Assembly: GCA_002633005.1 (NCBI GenBank)
Contig: NMRA01000177.1
Coordinates: 188,001-252,000, forward strand
DNA: 64,000 nucleotides
Source: Phoronis australis
Lineage: Eukaryota > Phoronida > Phoronidae
Direction of reading: 5' to 3'
In this document: positions 48,101 to 57,660 of the stretch, one piece after another
Layout: each line of letters opens with the position of its first letter
How positions within the stretch are numbered: the stretch's first letter is position 1
The notes under the pieces: model-generated
The model's input: only the letters and a program-made list of their open reading frames with translations
What the model was told of the DNA's origin: nothing
Database searches by the model: none
Translations under genes and position numbers: made by a program

Positions 48101-51100
48101 ACCACCGCAGTGTCGAACTCCGCTGTTAAATCCACCTATTTACTGTGAAGTTAACTGGTGCTGTTAACTTCGATCCAGGACCAAATTTAACCGTTCATAC
48201 TGACCGCAACTTTCAAAACATCGACGTGTCGATACTAGTATGAAAGGGCCTTATGACACTTCCGTCCAAGTCCAAAAATCATCTCTTCTTATACCAAGGA
48301 AAGAATTGAGATAAGTTTCATAATGGTACGTGGTCTACATCATAAGCTATTATATTCAAGAAAAGTTTACATTTTTTCTAAAAGCAAACAGCCTGCAGAA
48401 TTTCATTTCAGACTAATCATACTAATCTGTCGTTGACTTTTTATTAAAGTTTGCAAAAAAAAGTTACGATCATAGCAAAACTAAGGTATCAATTTCTGAG
48501 TTGTCATTCTGTTTTTGTTTCACACAACTTTTCACTTTTTTCATGAAAATCATAAACCTCTATTTCTGACAGCCCCTCATGCAAAAGTGGACCAGTTTTA
48601 CGCACTTCACAAAACCGTTTTGGATTATAATGCACAATTACAGCATGATATCTGAAAGTTTCACATGAATTCGATCAGCCATTTCTGAAATATGACGATC
48701 TGAAGTTAGCCAACTTAGGACATTTTTCTAGGGACTCACATAACTTTAAAATCTACTTGGAAACCACAATCTGATGTTAAAAGCATCAACTTCCTACACT
48801 GGTATATTTGTTCTTCCAAAGTAACATTATTGCTCTTCGAATTGAAATTTCACAGGTGCAATGTTCAATTAAGCTGTTTATACAGATGGTTAAGCAGGGT
48901 AAATAGTTTACCATCAAAAACTTACCATCAAATTTACCATTATTTACAGGAATGTTGTGTTCTACAAACAGCACCATCGCCTTACAAATCAAGTACCTGC
49001 AGCCAGGCCTTTATCCAGGATTTTGAAAATAGGGTGTCCAAAAAGGGGTTCCCAATATTCCAGGGCGTCCATGATTCCGACGCGTAACCCCCACACCCCC
49101 ATTAATACCCCCAAACACACAGATTTTTTTACAAAAAAATGCATAGATCAAGGTTTTTACATCTAAGTTTATAAAACAGCCTTCTATGGTGAACATTTTT
49201 ACTAAAAAAACTGTGTAGACCAAGACTTACAATGCTGTCAATCAAGTGTCAAAATAGCAACAATGCATAAACTTTGTATATAGTTTTTACATTGTATATT
49301 TCTTCCTGCTTTGAAAAAAGAGCCCCCACTGTGTGCCTTCAGAGGCTTCCTAGTATTCATTACAATGTGTGAGTCCAAACTTGAAAGGTTCCTATTGACA
49401 GTGGGCATCCAAATGATACATTGGGTGTCCTTGCCAGGGAGCTCAGATTAGTGCTAGGGGCGTCCGGATGGACATACGCTGCATGAAGGCCTGTCTGCAG
49501 CCATATTGGCTATGGCCAACTGACGACCTTTCATAAAAAGAATTTTAAAATTTTGGCAAATAAGCAATAGCAAAGATAAAATTCATTATTTCAAGACAAA
49601 ATGTATTTCCAAAAATAGATGTCTATTATTTTACAAGAAATGAAGGAATTTTGGTCACATAACACTGCATTTCGCCATAATTACCTAGCTATAAAACGAT
49701 AATCGGTCTGTCTTAAAATCAGCCCCTTAGCATTCCTTACCATGATAGGATTCTATTTTCAGTACCAACTCTCAAGCCACCCTCCATGCATACATTTGTC
49801 ATTCATGAATGCACAATTAAGGTTGAGTAACCCCTGCCAATAAACCCCAATAACTTTTGTTGAGTGGCTGATGGCTTGGATGTGAAATAGAAACCTATCA
49901 ATGTAAAAAATACTGTGAGATGGATTTTATGAGAGTAACATACCCAGTCTGATTTTTGTTTTAGTCAACTATACTGCCCTTCTTTTAAATACTGAAAAAA
50001 TGTGAAATGCAAGAATCAGTTTGATTACAGTTTCAAGTTCCGTATCGTTTTGTGTTAATACTCTGTTTGGCTAAATGTCCACTGACGACTTTTAAGAAAT
50101 TTCACTTTCAATTGAATCATGTTCTGTTGCCAACAGTCTAAGGCCTACCTAGTGATCATTTAGTTTATTGACTTTAACATCCTGAATGTCAAGCCGAACA
50201 TGTACACAAGATTCACAAAACTGAGAATAAACTGCTCATTAACATAATTTACGAGCACCTGAAGGTCTCGAACCCCACGTAAGGGACAGTTAATCTTTAC
50301 ACCTATGGTAGAGATATTGCATATTAAGTACTAAGCGCTGTTACCTGACAATGTTGAATTCTAATCCATTTTTAATACACAATTTTCCAGTGGGCCAATC
50401 CCAACAAACTACGAAGCATTTTTTTGAGCCGCCGATGGTTTTGATGTTCTTGCTGGTAATGGAAATACAATCCTATCACAGTAACGAATATCATGAGGCC
50501 CAAGTCGATTTACATTTTTGTCAGCTAAACAGGGCAAATGCGGCTTTAATTGATAGAGAGTGTGAAAACACTACCTAGAATTGATAATCCCACTGGTGTA
50601 TGTGCCATACTGATGATACTGTCCCAGTCTTATCAATAACTGCGTGCTAAAATGTTCATTGTCTCATGAATAAATGTAATCATCTCAAAACCAGCATAAT
50701 GCATGAAACAAAATCAATAGAGTAGGCTATTAGCCATTTCAAAACTCATTTAGAATATGATATTGCTAAGAGCACAAAACAACGTTGTTTGGTTGTTTTT
50801 CAAGAAGCTTTAAGAAGAGCAGGGTTGAAACAGAATCTGGTGCACAAGTGAAAATTTGTTTTTTTTCATTTTCTTCACTGAAGAAAAGTTAAACAAAAGC
50901 AATGCTTAACCGTTTTCAACTTTCGCACAGCAGCCATGAAACAACATCTTGACAACAGAGGACATTTACAGCAAGCATTAAATCCTATGAATACTGAAAA
51001 AGAGCATTTTTCGACCAAAATTGGTAATATTGTATGAGGCCAAACAGACACTCAAACTAGTTGGGGTCTATGAATTTTTTAGAAACTTAATGCAGTGATA

Positions 51101-54100
51101 CAATGATTTTTAGTTTTGCCTAATTTTCAAAAAAAAATTTTAGAAAATTAGAAGACACCAATGCCTACATGCTTAGTTTAGTTGTAAGTATGCCCAGATG
51201 TTGAACAGGGCATGCAAATATTGAACAAGGTACCATGACGTGGGTGCCTAAATTTCAGCCAGAGTTTCCATTCTAATCATCAGCAAGACGAGAATGCTTT
51301 TTTAATAGGTTTATTGTTTTTGTCAGATGTCACAAGTTTACAGCAACTTTTTGAGAGAAATTTAGTCTTCAGGACAAAAGAGAACATAGTGGGACCAACA
51401 GGTGCGTGTGGATTACCCATGGAGCGGGTAAATGTGCCTAGTAACACTGAATGATATGTAACATATGGGTTACCAATATTTTACTTGTGTTTGTTCACTA
51501 AAATTATAGTCTCCTGGTTTACACATTTTTTATTATTTGAGACGGATAATTTATTGCGTAAATATCTTAATTTTGTCCTAATTTATAGAATTTTTACCTG
51601 TGATGTACGTAACTTAAACAATTTACATATCTATTTTTACATCTATTCCAGCTGTGTACATAGAATATGATAGGTGTGTGATAGAGTGGAGTGTGTACGG
51701 GATTCCAGGAGCACTGCACGTTGAAACATTGCGTGCCCTGAATAAAAAATAAAAAAACAAGCAAACAAATGACGGTTGACCACAGTGTACTTACACCTCC
51801 AGTATCCTGTCTCCCTTGCATATGCCGGCTACTTCAGCGGCTCCACCCTCCAGCACGGCGCTGACATGCTGTAGAGGGGCATACAGCTCACCATTGATAC
51901 TCTTCAACTGGCCACCCTCGCTGACCTGTCAAGAGACGACTAACTGGACATTAACATGCAAACAACTCTCTCTCTCTCTCTCCAAGTGTTCAAACACCAT
52001 GCACACACTCAATGTATTGCCAACCTGAAAATAGGCCACTGAACCACAAAATTAAGCACTCCATCATAGGCATGAGATAATCCTTGGATTAACATCAAGA
52101 CATTGCTCACATTTAGTATACAGAACACAGCCACCATGTCACCAGTGGGACATCACCCTCCGTGAGACGCTCAGTCAAGACTGTGGGGGACGGTTACAGT
52201 GAACTCTCACCAATCTAGGACACATTACGGTGGACTAGGGAAATTTTATTTCCTCATTTTTTCGCAAGACATGCAGCATCACATCAATTTTCAAGCTCTA
52301 TACCAGATGTTACCAGATGAAAATATTTTAAAAAACTGTGGGCATTAACGACAGAATTAGAAGTCCTTGAAAACGAAAAAATGTTAATTTTAGCAATCAT
52401 TTTTTGTCCAAAAGTGGTGAGATTTTACCTTACCTTTAGAGAAGATGTTCTATGAATGGTCAGCAGGATATAAACTATATGTGAAACGGAATCTAATTTT
52501 CGGTTTTCTTATTACATTTCCCGATCCTTCTTAGTTATAAATAACTACCCAGTAAATCAGACTCAGTTCTACAACTGGCACGGTTTAAGTGGCACGGTAC
52601 AAAAAAAAATTCCATTGCCTGTAGCAATGCCAAGAGTTATTTCGGTCAGGTAACATAAACTGTAACCATAATATTGTAGGCTAAGAAACTACAGTAACTG
52701 ACGAGTGAAATCAATCCCCAACTGGGTATCAAACCAGCATAGCCAGGTACCCACGCAAGACAAGTGCAGGGATTACATAGAAAGTAGCAACATGGCATTA
52801 CCAATCGTCTTAAGCTCAAGATCCCATGCGAGAGCAAAATATGACCTCTTTGAATTTCTGGTGATTTTTTGTAAATTAGAAACTTTTACGATTAGATATT
52901 GACATGGTGTGGTCACTGTGGTGGGAGTGCCGCATTCTTGTTTGTTTATAAATTACACTGAAAGGCTTGTTGAGATGAAAAGCATGGCAAAACCCAAGAT
53001 GATTTTAAATTGTCTCTACCAAGTGCCATTGGTATAAACTTGGGCCTCATTTTAGATAGCAGGTATAAATATGAATGGGAAATAACTAGTTTTGCTTGCT
53101 GTTAGATACCATCCGATAACACTCAACCATGAATGCTGACGTACAGGAGATAGAGTAGTTACCTCTAGGCCACCTGTTTGTGTTCGCAGACCTAGTTTTT
53201 GAGCCCGTCCTGGGCCCTTCATCAGGATACTGGCGGGAATCTTTGTGTCACACGGTCACCCATGGGTGGTCCTTGGTGGTTGTCCAACACCACCTGGTGG
53301 CTGTTACCTCTGAGGAGCCGCTGATAAAATGACTCAAAGATTTCCGCCAGTACCCCGACGAAGGGCCCAGTTGCCCAATTGGCAAATGTGCATGAACAGA
53401 GCAAGGTCGCAAATGCGCCCCAGTTTCTCAATAACTATTTACTCTCACGACATCCAGGTGAGGCGAAGACATATGACGTGACATACTTAAAGAGGTCATC
53501 AGCTTGCTCTTATGGTCGGCTGCTCAAAAAGCACAGTCTGCGTATATGACTTCGTCTTGTTACTTAAGTTTCATAACAACTCAGATATGAGCCATCACCA
53601 CATTATTAATGATGCGCTAAACAACTGTCAATTTATTTACTATTTATTATTCTCTATTTATTTATTAATATAATATTTACAATGAGGGTAGCCCCATCAG
53701 TTCACACTGCTTTCCATGGGGGCCCTCTGTAGAAAACAAACAGGTAGTAAGACAAAAACAGAATTACAAAATGAAAGACAAATTTAATTAATAAGCAAAG
53801 AATAAGAAATTAACACGGAAAGACTGATGAAGCAAAATAAAAAAAATTAAAAAATAAAATATGATAAGATAATTAACTAAAATATAAATATAAATATAAA
53901 AAATTAAAAAACAGACAATAAATAATTAATATAAGTAAGACATTATATGAATAACAAATAAATAAACATGCAATTCTTAGACACTACATGAAGTTAAATC
54001 TATTTCTTATAATTCTTTTAAAGAATAGAAAGGATGATGTACATTTGGCATCTGCAGGGAGAGAGTTCCATAAAAACGGCCCGCTGTGGGAAAATGATTT

Positions 54101-55835
54101 ATTCCCAGTTTCGCTTCTGCGTTTAGGAAGATTGAAATCAGATGATGATGAGGACCTAGTATTGTAGCGATTAGTAGTCATCTTAAACTTAGCACATAAG
54201 TAAGATGGGACAAGACCTTTAAAACATTTGTACATACAGGCAGATAGGAATTGATATTAGCAGTGTTTTCTGCAAAATAAGAGAGCATGACACTTAAACC
54301 TCTATTGTTTAAATAAAAGACAACAACGTGCATGGCAATGTAGAGAATGTAGTGATTTAGTAAAAAGTTTTTTTTTACAGACTCAACTATTTCAAGTTGT
54401 TTTTAACAAGATAAATAGTACAATAAACAATCAGCAGAGGATGCTCAAACTTTTTTGAAAAGACGTTGGTCGGTGAAAAGCTACGTTATAATATAATAAC
54501 GAACTACCAAGAAAATAAAGTTAATTACTAAATTGTCAATTAACGCCGTGAATTGTAATCATTTAAATAAACTAATTACGGGTATACACACTGGGGCACG
54601 TTTGCGGTAGACACATAACCTGTCTGTAACTATTCACAGACAAGCCAGAGAATGTGGTTACTGCTTAAAAACAGGTTTGCCTACATTTTGCATATCAAAA
54701 TGTTACCTGTGGAAGTTGCAAGACCTAAATGAAGCAACAGTCCCAGGTGCTAACGAACATAGAAAAAGTTGGGTCATGAAGGAAGACGGCAGTATATGCC
54801 GGAAGTTCCAAACAAACGTCTTGTTCACCACATGATCATAACAATACCAGAAAAGAAGTTAAAAGTTAACCCACTGGCCTAGTTTTTGCTTGTACTATGC
54901 CATTTGTAAATGACAATAGTCTTCGAGGGTTCCATGAAGCGGAATCGGAAACAGAAAGAGACGAAGGAGTCATTTTTTTTGGAAGTGGCCTTCTTAACGA
55001 GACTTCTTAAATTTGGAATTGCGAACAACAGAACATTATATTATAATCCAGATATTTTTGAAACAATTGTGAAGATAGAACAGTCCGAATTTGAAAAACG
55101 TGAGCTAAGCCAGCACATGTGACTGAGGGCAAAAAGCACTGGCATAAGGGAACACATAATCTACAGTGTACCCACGATTAACACCCTCACGATTTTCATT
55201 AAATAAACAAGTATTTAATGGTCTTAGCCATTACACTGAATTCTCAGACTGGCAAAGTAACTAAGGTTCCATTTTTGACAAAATTGTAAATTTGAAATAC
55301 AGGCCTACATTACAAATTACTGAAAATTCTAAAACTTAATTGAATTAAATTACTACATACAGGTCAGGAAATCACTACAATTCCTAGGGGTGTGCTTTTT
55401 GAAACATGGAGTTGCAGGGGGCGATCATGGGTAGCCTACACGTTTTTGCTATTCAAGTGAGTTGTCTTCACTAATTTTCGCTCAGTCAGATGAAACCAGT
55501 TGGAAGACCGTGAAATCAATGTTTCTTACATTGAGTAAGCTTTCCTAGAAATACCACAGACTTTACGTGGAAGTGCAAAATACGGTAAAAAAGTGTCGAA
55601 AATGGGTACACTATTGCTAGTTTTCGATTAGTTTGCGGCGGACTCGGGCCGTCAGGCCCCAGAGTCAGAAAAGCAGACGAGTCATGGGAAGAAATGTGAG
55701 CCAAAAAGCAGTGAAATGTCTCTTTACCTGTCCACGAACATTGAAGCCGAATCCAGTCTCAGTCTTTGAAATTGTAACAACACGGGGCCCTGAAGCTTCA
55801 ACTGGTGAGGAATCTTCCGCATCGGAATCCGCCAT
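30181..55835 (-). CDS. SNX27: SNX27, sorting nexin 27 (PDZ-PX-FERM), complete, 13 coding exons, 504 aa
   Basis: Exons: 55728-55835, 51795-51925, 45255-45337, 42390-42538, 41620-41812, 40880-40950, 40288-40398, 39355-39433, 36634-36794, 34956-35045, 32881-33030, 31299-31427, 30181-30240. All have AG/GT borders and matching phases, totalling 505 codons with the stop. The protein starts [10 protein letters not shown]. The PDZ domain (about 18-110) has [38 protein letters not shown] and [20 protein letters not shown]. The PX domain (about 135-240) has [40 protein letters not shown] and [14 protein letters not shown]. The FERM-like part (about 250-500) has [71 protein letters not shown] and [23 protein letters not shown]27 sits on early endosomes through PI3P and recycles PDZ-ligand cargo with retromer and WASH. 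It is slightly shorter than human SNX27 (541) because the Gly-rich N-terminal part is missing. Start codon context is good (A at -3). Introns are rich in repeats. Confidence 0.96.
30306..30425. mobile_element. Short palindromic MITE in SNX27 intron 12
   Basis: Left: ggcactagtcggacataatg. Right, reverse complemented: ggcactagtttgatataatg. Inner parts also pair (gccctg...agagaacc). It is flanked on both sides by aaaataa-like sequence that may be a target duplication. Confidence 0.65.
31099..31118. repeat. (AC)n microsatellite
   Basis: About ten AC units in SNX27 intron 12. Confidence 0.9.
33287..33794. repeat. 42-bp minisatellite, about 12 units, SNX27 intron 10
   Basis: The unit starts ggtcatactcccttggcaac and goes on to tcaaatgaccccgctatgac. 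Because 42 is a multiple of three and has no stop codons in some frames, it creates long periodic open frames on both strands. These are not genes. Confidence 0.95.
34641..34966. repeat. About 43-bp minisatellite overlapping the SNX27 exon 10 splice donor
   Basis: About eight units; one is the real exon 10 end (donor 34955/34954). On the coding strand each unit carries a form of caaactgag/gtactttaac. The others have acctc-type sites near 34661, 34705, 34747, 34782, 34825, 34867 and 34910. Only the unit at 34867 has lost the GT (it reads AT). Confidence 0.88.
35525..36240. repeat. Diverged tandem units of about 118 bp, SNX27 intron 9
   Basis: Units begin at about 35530, 35648 and 36130 with forms of cactgtggagccaataaa, then tttctatgatgaa, and end with gtctggattatgaatccaaac. 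They are separated by a stretch rich in gtcaca blocks (about 35800-36120). Confidence 0.6.
36818..37265. repeat. Ends of MITE family C, rearranged, SNX27 intron 8
   Basis: gggtaaattctcatcaattt then aggacaaaa at 36820, and gcaaaatctcaccaattcca at 37077, resemble the ends of the family C elements. Boundaries are unclear. Confidence 0.4.
37827..38045. mobile_element. MITE family B copy 2
   Basis: Left: cagtgcaagacattaagtaa then tcagacggaatacc. Right, reverse complemented: cagtacaagccaaaagtatt then cagacaaaatgacc. The right side is followed by TA. Confidence 0.85.
38488..38705. repeat. Dispersed repeat with an internal 75-bp duplication (partner 47480-47620, inverted)
   Basis: gaggtcaggctaatgatgat through gttctatag is present twice in tandem. 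The block actagactgacactagtttt through gacctatgaggtcag recurs, reverse complemented, at 47480-47620. SNX27 intron 8. Confidence 0.65.
38978..39075. mobile_element. 98-bp hairpin MITE, SNX27 intron 8
   Basis: Left: agtctaatatagcatgctca then tattttgagaac. Right, reverse complemented: agtctgatacaatgtgcctg then cattttgagaacc. A fragment (tctgagaacgagtttgatg) recurs at about 39936. Confidence 0.8.
40445..40560 (-). repeat. Possible degenerate tRNA-related SINE
   Basis: On the minus strand, tattaggaaagtgttggact then aggtcatgcgttcgaaac resembles a tRNA head with a B-box-like gcgttcgaaac. No clear A box or tail. Confidence 0.3.
43571..43702 (-). repeat. tRNA-derived SINE, copy 1
   Basis: On the minus strand a tRNA-like head carries an A-box-like tggctcagtggttagaac and a B box gggttcaagtcc. 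The body ends ctcagctcggtttta, shared with the copy at 63196-63320. The head carries substitutions and no normal tRNA 3' end, so it is not a tRNA gene. SNX27 intron 3. Confidence 0.8.
43795..44059. mobile_element. MITE family B copy 3
   Basis: Left: cagactacgagccaaaagta then ttcagacagaatgacc. Right, reverse complemented: cagtacgagacaaaagtaat then cagacc. The right side is followed by TA. It lies about 90 bp from the SINE at 43571-43702. Confidence 0.8.
44963..45226. mobile_element. MITE family B copy 4, beside SNX27 exon 3
   Basis: Left: cagtacaagctaagtgttca then gacaaaatgacc. Right, reverse complemented: cagtacaagacctaagtaat. The right end lies 29 bases from the exon 3 splice donor (45255/45254). 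Confidence 0.8.
45740..46050. mobile_element. Penelope-like element tail remnants
   Basis: gttgacgaaggatgttatta then tatccgaaaatttcag (45757-45794), and ccgacgtttcgtctattcat then aagacatcatcagg (about 45976-46010), have the form of the 'tgatgaagg..ccgaaacg' and 'gacgtttcg..catcatcagg' ends typical of Penelope-type retroelements. No reverse transcriptase coding sequence was seen nearby. Confidence 0.5.
46130..46425 (-). repeat. Dispersed repeat, copy 2 (partner 13870-14180)
   Basis: Read on the minus strand it follows the order of the copy in the THAP gene. It also has tactaaagctttgttaggac, matching tactaaggctttgctaggac at about 14150. SNX27 intron 2. Confidence 0.7.
46527..46707. mobile_element. 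MITE family B copy 5, left end degraded
   Basis: The inner blocks tcatttttgctgttaacaga and ggtattttgtctgataa and the right end cgtgtacag followed by TA match the family. The left boundary is uncertain. Confidence 0.55.
47731..48251. mobile_element. TIR element with AGGCCCTTTCATACTA ends
   Basis: Left: aggccctttcatactaaatt. Right, reverse complemented: aggccctttcatactagtat. It is about 520 bp in SNX27 intron 2. The interior has repeated gaagttaac and gttcataccg blocks. An orphan copy of one end lies near 25530. Confidence 0.75.
48997..49500. mobile_element. TIR element with CTGCAGCCAGGCCT ends
   Basis: Left: cctgcagccaggcctttatc. Right, reverse complemented: ctgcagacaggccttcatgc. It is about 504 bp in SNX27 intron 2. 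Interior gggtgtccaaaaagg-type blocks pair with ggacgcccct on the other side. The CAG...GGCCT ends recall hAT elements (inference only). Confidence 0.65.
49501..51794. other. Rest of SNX27 intron 2
   Basis: I see no coding exon or clear repeat structure. A weak tRNA-like B-box sequence near 50265 is not supported further. Confidence 0.5.
52197..52430. mobile_element. MITE family C copy 2 with TA on both sides
   Basis: Left: TA, then cagtgaactctcaccaatct then aggacac. Right, reverse complemented: aggtaaaatctcaccacttt then tggacaaaa, followed by TA. SNX27 intron 1. Confidence 0.8.
53625..54245 (-). mobile_element. LINE 3' end (CR1/L2-type), 5'-truncated
   Basis: The minus-strand frame 53984-54235 reads [37 protein letters not shown] and [13 protein letters not shown], the conserved C terminus of non-LTR reverse transcriptases. 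It is followed by a 3' UTR with agagggcccccatggaaagc and gatggggctaccctcattgt, and an aataaataaata tail. The rest of the element is missing. SNX27 intron 1. Confidence 0.85.
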
Positions 55836-56499
55836 GTTTATTTTAAATCTTATTGACCTTGACCCCAGCGTTCATTTTTTCCGCAAGGAGTCAGGACTAT
55901 CGCGCAATAAATGCTTTGGGCCCAATCTCTAATCTTTTTACTTGAAATGGAACTCAAAATTATGTTTGGCATTTTCTACTCTACTTTTGTGCGATCTCAA
56001 GATAAGTCTCTATTGTTCAGTTTCAGAGTACAATGACTTACGTGGATAATTTATCAGTCCTAGTTTGCAGTTGATAAACCCAACATTAAGGCTAAAATTT
56101 CAGTTCGAGGTTGAACACGAAATTTCGAGTTTTCACTCGAGTTTGTAGCGCGAATATAAGGGTCTTCAAGTGCAAACTTGGACTAGAAACTCATATGCAT
56201 AAACTGTAATGTATTCGAGCACAGTCTGACAACCACTTATCGCGAGTTCGCACAAAGCAGTGAAACTGCCAAAAATAATTTCGAGTTCGTTCAAGGCGAG
56301 TACAAAGATAAGAGCGGACCGGGCCATGCCTGCCCCCAGTGATTTCTATGCTGTTCCCCGGCCAGCCAGTTAGCTGAAGACTATACAGCTTCGCACCAAG
56401 GCTATTGTTAAGCATGTCTATGGTTAGCAGAACTCGACGGGAGTCTGGTAAAAATCTAATGCTTGATGCACACTGACCTCACCATTGCACTTTTAATTT

Positions 56500-57117
56500 T
56501 GTCAGATGTACGAGCGCCACTTAATTCCCGGAGTACTCGACTTCGAGTGTGAAGTGTTTTCAGAGAGAGATAGAGATGCGAGAGGAAATAAATGCGCGCA
56601 TTTTACATTTATTCCGCAAGCCAACACTAGCGTGTATTGTATTTTATTACAGTGACAAGTACAATTAATTCTCACAATAGGTATTCGTAAGAAAAATAAG
56701 TACCCAGCCCAGTTGGCCTTATTAACCACACAACTCAGATGTAGGATTACTATAAATGCGACGGTTTCTAAGTTCAAAAGCAGAATTGATATATTTGGCA
56801 AATTGCCTACTATAGAGAAATACAGCGGTTTTAACGTATCTAATCTTCTGTCGGAAATCTCCAAAGTTCGGGACTTGAAGTGAAACATTATTAAACAGAA
56901 TCTAATAGACCTCTAAGAGTTATAAAGAGAACCATCAAACACAAAATGTAGCTCATCCTCCACAGAACCAGAATCACAACACAAGCAAAGTCTTTCACTT
57001 ACAGGAGTGTTTACATAACGACCAGTTTCCAATGTAAATGCAATGAGAGATTTCCTGCTCTAAGCTGAGCCAGAAGAGAGAATTAAGCTTTACATACGAT
57101 TCAGTTAAAAACTCGTG
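56500..57117 (-). mobile_element. LINE 3' fragment, degenerate
   Basis: On the minus strand at about 57010-56900: ERLCLCCDSGSVEDELHFVF then DGSLYN, followed by a stop. This is the Cys/VEDEHHF-type C-terminal motif of CR1-like LINEs. Downstream frames are shifted (QFAKYINSAFELRNR is recognisable). It is broken, with stops and frameshifts, and is cut on its upstream side by the TIR element at 57118. Confidence 0.75.
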
Positions 57118-57660
57118 CAGACCTGCCAAGTCTCACGCATCTCGCGTGAGTCTCACGCATTTGGCCACTGCCTCACGCACTCACGCGAGCCTTAAGCTAT
57201 CTCACGCAAAATGAATTTTTTGGTCGTAAATTTTCCGAAAAACCTAGTTTTCTACGCTTATGTAAAGTAAATCAGTTCTTTCAAGTACCTTGCCATGAGT
57301 TCCGACCAAGCAAATCAATGTTAAACAATTCTAAGAAAGCAGCTTGGAATTATAATAAAGCTCATAAAAAGGGAGTGATGTCCGTCTTGTAATGACTAGT
57401 TGAAGACCTACACAATTGTATTGACATTATTATGAGTATTCTTTATTATAAAGACGATGTAATATCGTTTTCATAAAATAGGATGGTTTTTTATTAATGT
57501 AATATGACTAGTTAAGTCTTATATTTTGGGATGTATAAATTTTGATACTTAGTGAAGATATCGCCAGGAACCTCAAGCAAAATTTGAGCAAACTTGTCCA
57601 ATTTCAAGCAAAATTTCAACCAACCTCCAGCAAAGTTGTTATACCCCCTTGGCAGGTCTG
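57118..57660. mobile_element. TIR element with CAGACCTGCCAAG ends
   Basis: The left end cagacctgccaag (57118-57130) and right end cttggcaggtctg (57648-57660) are perfect inverted repeats. It is 543 bp and AT-rich, with several ctcacgca units just inside the left end and caagcaaaatttgagc-like units inside the right end. No coding capacity. It is probably hAT-type or a similar DNA element (inference). Confidence 0.8.

Noticed and set aside
50225-50330. Possible tRNA/SINE head (gggttcgagacc on the minus strand)
   Set aside because: Only a B-box-like string. No A box, stem or shared SINE body was found.
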